From JAVBSX01 sp051660685 (GTDB lineage: Bacteria; Planctomycetota; Planctomycetia; Pirellulales; Thermoguttaceae), in NCBI GenBank assembly GCA_051660685.1, contig JBOFQB010000099.1, forward strand, positions 1 to 17,034: DNA of 17,034 nucleotides. The letters run 5' to 3'. Each line of letters starts with the position of its first letter. The stretch's first letter is position 1. Below, piece by piece: positions 12,971-17,034 of the stretch. The position numbers were made by a program, and so were the translations under genes. The notes under the pieces were generated by a model. It had not been told where the DNA came from. It was given only the letters and a program-made list of their open reading frames with translations, and made no database searches.

Positions 12971-13888
12971 ATGCGCAATTCCGTTGAACGGTTCTTGAAG
13001 TACATGCAGGTCGAACGGGGCGCGTCGGATTTGACGGTTAAGAGTTATGGAGAGGATTTTGAGGCGATTTGCGAGTATTTGACGGACGCACATTATGGGG
13101 TGATTCCGCGACCGGATGAGGTGACGACACTTGAGTTGCGGGGTTATGTTGCGGCAATGCAGGAAGCGGGTTACGCCAAAACAACGATTGCCCGGCGTCT
13201 TGCGTCACTTCGCAGTTTTTTCAAGTTTGGACTTCGGGACGGTTGGGTTCGGGAGAATCCGGCCAAACCTCTTCGTAATCCGCGTTCTATTCGGTCCTTG
13301 CCCTATTTTCTTTCAACGAAAGAGATTGAACAGTTGTTGGACAGTCCGCCGAAATTGGATTTTCTTGGTGTAAGAGATCGTGCGATACTGGAGACGATGT
13401 ATTCGGCGGGTGTCCGGGTTGCGGAACTGGTTTCGATGAACTGGGCTGATCTGGATATGAAAGAGGGGATTATTCGGGTTCGCGGAAAAGGGAAGAAGGA
13501 GCGTTTTTCGCCGATTGGTTCTTTTGCTAAAACAGCGATTCGGACTTGGTTTGGTTTCAGGTCAGAGTTAATTGGCAAAAAGCGACCGAATGAGCTTAAG
13601 AATCGGGATTGGCCGTTATTTTTGAACCGTTTTGGTAATCGTTTGACGACGCGCAGTGTTGGACGGATGCTTGAAAAATACCTCAAAATGACGGGCCTTG
13701 ATCGTCGGACGACCCCACATACCTTACGTCATAGTTTTGCGACGCATTTACTGGACAGGGGGGCCGACATACGGAGTGTTCAGGAGCTTCTTGGGCACAA
13801 GAGTTTGGTAACGACGCAGATATACACGCATTTGAGTACAGCGGGATTACTTGAGGTCTATGAAAAGGCACATCCCCGGGCGAAATAA
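12971..13888 (+). CDS. Tyrosine recombinase of the XerC/XerD type
   Basis: A 305-residue recombinase of the size of XerC/XerD, which resolve chromosome dimers at dif during division. An N-terminal SAM-like core-binding domain (about 1-90) precedes the catalytic domain. All active-site residues are visible: Arg149 in SAGVRVAEL, Lys173 in RGKGKKER, His250 and Arg253 in HTLRHSFATHLL, His276 in LLGHKSL and Tyr285 in TTQIYTHLS. The start is an ATG with AAGGA (12960-12964) six bases upstream. The frame is open earlier, overlapping the KS gene, but that would add 28 unrelated residues. It follows the KS gene by 40 bases and may be read from the same promoter. An integrase of a mobile element is less likely: length and motifs are Xer-like, and no other element genes are present. 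C and D cannot be told apart here. Confidence 0.9.
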   Translation: MRNSVERFLKYMQVERGASDLTVKSYGEDFEAICEYLTDAHYGVIPRPDEVTTLELRGYVAAMQEAGYAKTTIARRLASLRSFFKFGLRDGWVRENPAKPLRNPRSIRSLPYFLSTKEIEQLLDSPPKLDFLGVRDRAILETMYSAGVRVAELVSMNWADLDMKEGIIRVRGKGKKERFSPIGSFAKTAIRTWFGFRSELIGKKRPNELKNRDWPLFLNRFGNRLTTRSVGRMLEKYLKMTGLDRRTTPHTLRHSFATHLLDRGADIRSVQELLGHKSLVTTQIYTHLSTAGLLEVYEKAHPRAK

Positions 13889-13915
13889 TGGTGCAATGAT
13901 TATTTATTGCTGAGA

Positions 13916-13954
13916 GGAACGTCGTTGAGTCGCAGAACAACATTCTGCGTGTTT
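13916..13954. repeat. Palindromic intergenic repeat, locus 3
   Basis: GGAACGTCGTT (13916-13926) matches locus 1 at 1610-1620. CGCAGAA (13931-13937) and TTCTGCG (13943-13949) form a 7-bp hairpin. On the minus strand 13954-13935 reads AAACACGCAGAATGTTGTTC, 19 of 20 identical to 1637-1656 on the plus strand. As at locus 1, a GAAGGT/AGAAGG-rich stretch abuts it (13957-13988). It lies 27 bases after the recombinase gene. Confidence 0.55.
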
Positions 13955-13956
13955 GA

Positions 13957-14132
13957 GAGAGAAGGTCGAAGTTAGAAGGTAAAAGGTAGGGAATGGGGAC
14001 TGGGATTCGTGGAATGAAAGATAAGGGGATTACGCGATTTAACTGGTTAATCTCTTTTTTTTACGACAACCTTTTTATTGGGCTTCTCCCCACTTCTACC
14101 TCCTACCTTCTCTCATTCGCATCTGAATCCCA
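13957..14132. repeat. Nested long-range inverted repeats between xer and dxs
   Basis: GAGAGAAGGT (13957-13966) has its exact complement ACCTTCTCTC at 14105-14114. TGGGATTC (14000-14007) has its exact complement GAATCCCA at 14125-14132. Purine-rich sequence (AGAAGGTAAAAGGTAGGG, 13974-13990) faces pyrimidine-rich CCCCACTTCTACCTCC at about 14089-14104. The second pair is not nested within the first, so they cannot both form as simple stems. With the T8 tract between them the segment resembles the remains of a small element, but no target duplication is evident. Confidence 0.4.
14024..14061 (+). terminator. Possible weak intrinsic terminator after the xer gene
   Basis: GGGGATTA (14024-14031) can pair with TAATCTCT (14047-14054), using two G-U pairs, around a 15-base loop. 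A T tract runs through 14061. The stem is weak and the loop long, so termination would be partial at best. Confidence 0.35.
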
Positions 14133-14161
14133 ATTTTTAGTATTAACAAAGCCTACCTTTC

Positions 14162-16204
14162 ATGTCTGCGCAAAGTTTTGAACCGATTCTACCCCAAATT
14201 TGTAGTCCGCGAGATTTGCAGAATCTGACCCCCGCGCAGTTGAAATGGCTCGCAACTGAAATTCGTGAAGAACTCTGTTCCCTTTCCAACGCACGATCCG
14301 TTCATTTCGCGTCCAATCTCGGCGTCGTCGAACTGTGTATCGCCCTACATCGTGTCTTTGACTTCAGTAAAGATCGCTTAATCTGGGATACAGGACACCA
14401 ATGTTATCCTCATAAAATTCTGACAGGTCGCGCCAATGAGTTGAAAACGATTCGGACTCACGGGGGTCTTATGGGGTTTCCCAACCCTGAAGAAAGCGAA
14501 TATGACCTCATGATGACCGGTCATGCTGGTTGTAGCGTCGGAACCGCTCTCGGTTTGGCATGTGGAGATGACCTGCAACATCCGCAAGAGAAGCGGCATA
14601 GTGTTGCTGTTATTGGAGACGGCGCGTTTTCGTCCGGGGTTGTTTTCGAATCACTCAATCATGCCGGTTGGTTGAAAAAGAATATGACCGTTATTCTGAA
14701 TGACAATAAAATGTCGATCTGTCCAAGAGTTGGCGGTCTTTCCACTTCTCTGGACCAATTGCGAATGAATTCCTCGTATTTGGGGATAAAGCAGCAAATA
14801 CATCGTTTTGTGAGCAATATGCCGCTTTTCAAAACGTCAACGGAATCATTTCTCTCGCATCTTAAAGCCGCAATCAAAGCCGGTTTTCTCGGAGGAATGT
14901 TTTTTGAAGAACTCGGGTTCCGTTATATTGGTCCCGTTGACGGACATAACATTGAGCAATTACAGAGTTTTCTGCGTATGGTCCGGGAATATGAAGAACC
15001 GGTTTTGCTCCATGTTTTTACGGAAAAAGGTCGCGGTTACAAACCGGCTGAGAATGACCCGACGACGTTTCATGCTCCTGCCCCGCTCCTGACGAAATCC
15101 CGGTTGGAGCTTGGCAATTCCGAGGAGAAAGAGAAAGAAGCGAACACCAAAGTTAAGGTCCAACCGGATCAACAGTCGGGTGATTCCTCGGAATCATCGA
15201 TCAACCTGCCAATTCCAACCGATCAGGATTGTCTTCCAAGTGAACCGAATTCGTACACGTTTTGGGTTCGGGAAACTGTTTTGCGAATGATGCAGGAAAA
15301 TGAGAAAGTCTGCATCATCACAGCCGCAATGTGTCAGGGAAACATGTTGGAACCGATCAGGGAACAGTTTCCTGACCGATTTTTCGATGTTGGGATTTGC
15401 GAATCTCATGCCGTTCTTTTTGCAGCCGGACTCGCCAAAACCGGTTTGCGACCGATTGTGGACATTTACAGCACGTTTTTACAGCGGAGTTACGATCAAC
15501 TGTTTCAGGAGATTTCACTCCAGCGATTGCCCGTTTTATTTTTGTTGGATCGAGCCGGTTTGGCGGGACCGGACGGACCGACACATCATGGAGTCTTTGA
15601 TGTCGCTTACATGCGGCATTTTCCGAATTTGCAGCTTCTTTCGCCGGGCGATCCGACCGAGATCGAACCGATGATTCGCTTTGCCCTTTCCGAACCGATT
15701 TCCTGCGCAATCCGTTATCCCAAGTGTACAGCCCCTCTTTTGGACCGTCAACAATTCGGACGTGACCCGATTTCGGCGATTGAACGGGGTCGGGCCGAGT
15801 TGATTTGTCCCGGACGAGATGGAATGTTTGCTGTATATGGTGGTCTTTTACCTCAGGTTCTTGCCGCAAGAAATCGTTTGGCGACAGAATTGCCCTCACT
15901 TGATTTTGGGATCATCAATGCTCGATTTGCCAAACCGCTTGATCGGTCCCTGTTGCTGCAACCACTTCGTGAGGGGCAAACGCTTATCACGGTTGAAGAA
16001 GGTGTTTTAGCGGGGGGATTTGGTAGTGCTGTTCTTGAAGCGGCATGTGATGAACATTTGGACACGCGCAACCTGAATCGGCGTGGTATGCCCGATTATT
16101 ATGTTCCACATGGGGAACGGGGGGAACTTTTAGGAGAATTGGGTCTGGACGGAGAAGGTCTTGCGCAGTTTGCCCGCAAAGTTTACGCAGAACGATTTTT
16201 TTGA
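14162..16204 (+). CDS. dxs: 1-deoxy-D-xylulose-5-phosphate synthase
   Basis: First step of the MEP isoprenoid pathway: pyruvate plus glyceraldehyde 3-phosphate to DXP, using thiamine diphosphate. A 680-residue protein. VHFASNLGVVEL gives His48, GDGAFSSG (152-159) followed by NDNKMS near 180 is the ThDP/Mg2+ motif, 'YIGPVDGHN' is typical of DXS, and CESHAV supplies catalytic Glu414. DRAGLAGPDGPTHHG begins the transketolase-like middle domain. Unlike most DXS (GHSSTSIS) it has GHAGCSVG at 120-127. A low-complexity linker (about 315-360, charged then Ser/Pro-rich) accounts for the extra length over the usual 620-640. The start ATG has no clear Shine-Dalgarno. The gene follows a 273-base repeat-containing gap and is probably its own unit. 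It is complete, with no missing catalytic residue I can see. Confidence 0.93.
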   Translation: MSAQSFEPILPQICSPRDLQNLTPAQLKWLATEIREELCSLSNARSVHFASNLGVVELCIALHRVFDFSKDRLIWDTGHQCYPHKILTGRANELKTIRTHGGLMGFPNPEESEYDLMMTGHAGCSVGTALGLACGDDLQHPQEKRHSVAVIGDGAFSSGVVFESLNHAGWLKKNMTVILNDNKMSICPRVGGLSTSLDQLRMNSSYLGIKQQIHRFVSNMPLFKTSTESFLSHLKAAIKAGFLGGMFFEELGFRYIGPVDGHNIEQLQSFLRMVREYEEPVLLHVFTEKGRGYKPAENDPTTFHAPAPLLTKSRLELGNSEEKEKEANTKVKVQPDQQSGDSSESSINLPIPTDQDCLPSEPNSYTFWVRETVLRMMQENEKVCIITAAMCQGNMLEPIREQFPDRFFDVGICESHAVLFAAGLAKTGLRPIVDIYSTFLQRSYDQLFQEISLQRLPVLFLLDRAGLAGPDGPTHHGVFDVAYMRHFPNLQLLSPGDPTEIEPMIRFALSEPISCAIRYPKCTAPLLDRQQFGRDPISAIERGRAELICPGRDGMFAVYGGLLPQVLAARNRLATELPSLDFGIINARFAKPLDRSLLLQPLREGQTLITVEEGVLAGGFGSAVLEAACDEHLDTRNLNRRGMPDYYVPHGERGELLGELGLDGEGLAQFARKVYAERFF

Positions 16205-16233
16205 CGATTCGTCGCTAATGCAACTTTTGTCGT

Positions 16234-16280
16234 CCGGGGGACGGGAGCAACGCGACCGCACCCCCCCGGTTACATATTTT
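16234..16280 (+). terminator. Possible terminator between dxs and the last gene
   Basis: CCGGGGG (16234-16240) pairs perfectly with CCCCCGG (16263-16269) around 22 bases. A T-rich run (ATTTTTT, 16276-16282) begins about 7 bases after the stem, further than in classic terminators. The following gene's ribosome binding site (AAGG, 16283-16286) comes directly after, so the hairpin may instead limit read-through or translation. Confidence 0.4.
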
Positions 16281-16292
16281 TTAAGGTGTCGT

Positions 16293-16919
16293 ATGAAAGT
16301 ACCGCGCAACAACACGTTTTACGCTTTTTGTTCTCTTCTTTTGCCCGGTTTGGGACAACTGCTTCAAAAACGGCCCCGAGAGGCAGTCGGTTTCTTCATG
16401 TTGTTTCTCTTGAGCGGATTTCTGCCGATACTCATTGTGAGTCTTCTCTTTATAGATCGGTTTTCCTATCAACCGACACGCGTTCATGTTTTGCATCTTT
16501 CCATTTTTGGTGGACTTTATCTGGTCTTGCTGCTGACCATTTTTTGGTCCGTGATAGATGCTGTGAAACCGAAAGAGGTACAGATCGACAATCAGGAGGA
16601 AAAACCGAACGTCCCCGTTCGTCAACGTTACACATTTCTTAAGTTGCTGACCGCTGTTGGAATCGTCGGTCTTTTGATTGCTTTATTGTTACCCGGTATT
16701 CCTTCAGCTCGTGAAGCGGCCCGCCGGATGCGATGTTCCAATAACATGAGACAAATCGTTCTTGCCTTTCACGCTTATCACGCGCAACATGGATGTTTTC
16801 CGCCAACCTATACGGTCGATGAGCGAGGGCAACCGTTACAGAGTTGGCGTGTTCTGATATTGCCCTATATTGAGCAGCAAGACTTGTATGAAAAAATTGT
16901 AAGCGTTCACGGAATTTGA
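16293..16919 (+). CDS. Multi-helix membrane protein joined to a short DUF1559-type module
   Basis: A 208-residue protein with two parts. Residues about 8-90 form three or so membrane helices and begin SLLLPGLGQLLQKR, a pattern of small TM2-like or DUF5683-like membrane proteins. After a hydrophilic linker (93-112), residues about 112-200 match the start of planctomycete DUF1559 proteins: a hydrophobic helix LLTAVGIVGLLIALLLPGIP, then SAREAARRMRCSNNMRQIV, FPPTYTVDERGQPLQSWRVL and PYIEQQDLYEK. DUF1559 proteins normally start with a prepilin signal (GFTLVELL); here it reads RYTFLKLL, lacking the +5 glutamate. The protein stops eight residues after DLYEK, where full DUF1559 proteins continue for well over 100 residues. 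The ATG at 16293 has AAGG six bases upstream. Truncation, frameshift or a genuine short form are all possible. Function unknown. Confidence 0.75.
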   Translation: MKVPRNNTFYAFCSLLLPGLGQLLQKRPREAVGFFMLFLLSGFLPILIVSLLFIDRFSYQPTRVHVLHLSIFGGLYLVLLLTIFWSVIDAVKPKEVQIDNQEEKPNVPVRQRYTFLKLLTAVGIVGLLIALLLPGIPSAREAARRMRCSNNMRQIVLAFHAYHAQHGCFPPTYTVDERGQPLQSWRVLILPYIEQQDLYEKIVSVHGI

Positions 16920-17034
16920 TCACAGGCGAGGGAACTTCTCGTTCGGGTGCTATCAAGAATCATTGCGAAACCGCCGGAACCAACGTCGGAGGTTTGCCGC
17001 CAAATAAATGGGCTGATACACTTTCGTGTAAGAA

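Noticed and set aside
12971..13888. Mobile-element integrase, making the region an integrated island
   Set aside because: Length and motifs are those of chromosomal Xer recombinases, and there is no tRNA gene, flanking direct repeat or other element gene.
15357..15899. A 180-codon minus-strand open frame inside dxs
   Set aside because: It is antisense to the conserved transketolase-like part of Dxs and has no start signal or recognisable motif.

Overview
The window most likely comes from the chromosome of a planctomycete (Planctomycetota). The basis is protein family content: a DUF1573 protein with a membrane anchor and a CxC motif, a DUF1559-type protein with the 'AREAARRM.CSNN' signature, a ThyX thymidylate synthase, and a compact set of diverged fatty-acid-synthase-like genes. 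This is an inference from families, not a database match. Base composition is intermediate. Most genes are housekeeping types, and I see no transposase, integron or CRISPR array.

Left half (1-6607), all read leftwards. In order of transcription: a small zincin-like HExxH protein (6607-6209), methionyl-tRNA synthetase (5994-3895), a Uup-like ABC-F ATPase (3841-1703), a DUF1573 protein with its own sigma70-like promoter (1446-160), and the first 12 codons of another gene with a very strong ribosome binding site, running off the left edge (37-1).

Divergent intergenic region (6608-7221). This 614-base stretch has no convincing protein gene but is rich in signals: a sigma70-like promoter followed by three tandem 14-base repeats, a TATAAT box, a cloverleaf-like foldable segment closed by a perfect 9-bp helix and followed by a T tract (candidate non-coding RNA, 6976-7080), and a good promoter for the next gene.

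Right half (7279-17034), all read rightwards. Elongation factor P overlaps by 4 bases a FabH-like beta-ketoacyl-ACP synthase III; thyX follows. A TTGATT-16-TATAAT promoter then introduces a tight set: dehydratase-like hot-dog protein 1, a possible 33-codon ORF, an unusually long acyl carrier protein, hot-dog protein 2, and a FabF-like ketosynthase. A XerC/D-type recombinase follows. After a repeat-containing gap come dxs (1-deoxy-xylulose-5-phosphate synthase) and a membrane protein that joins a multi-helix N-terminal domain to a shortened DUF1559 module.

The KS, ACP and two dehydratases could act together on acyl chains, but no ketoreductase, acyltransferase or enoyl reductase is present here, so those steps would have to come from elsewhere. 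Two further themes run through the window. One is palindromic interspersed repeats in gaps between genes (1567-1656, 6089-6122, 13916-13954). The other is short in-frame tandem repeats (12- or 18-base units) and G8-G9 tracts inside otherwise conserved enzymes.
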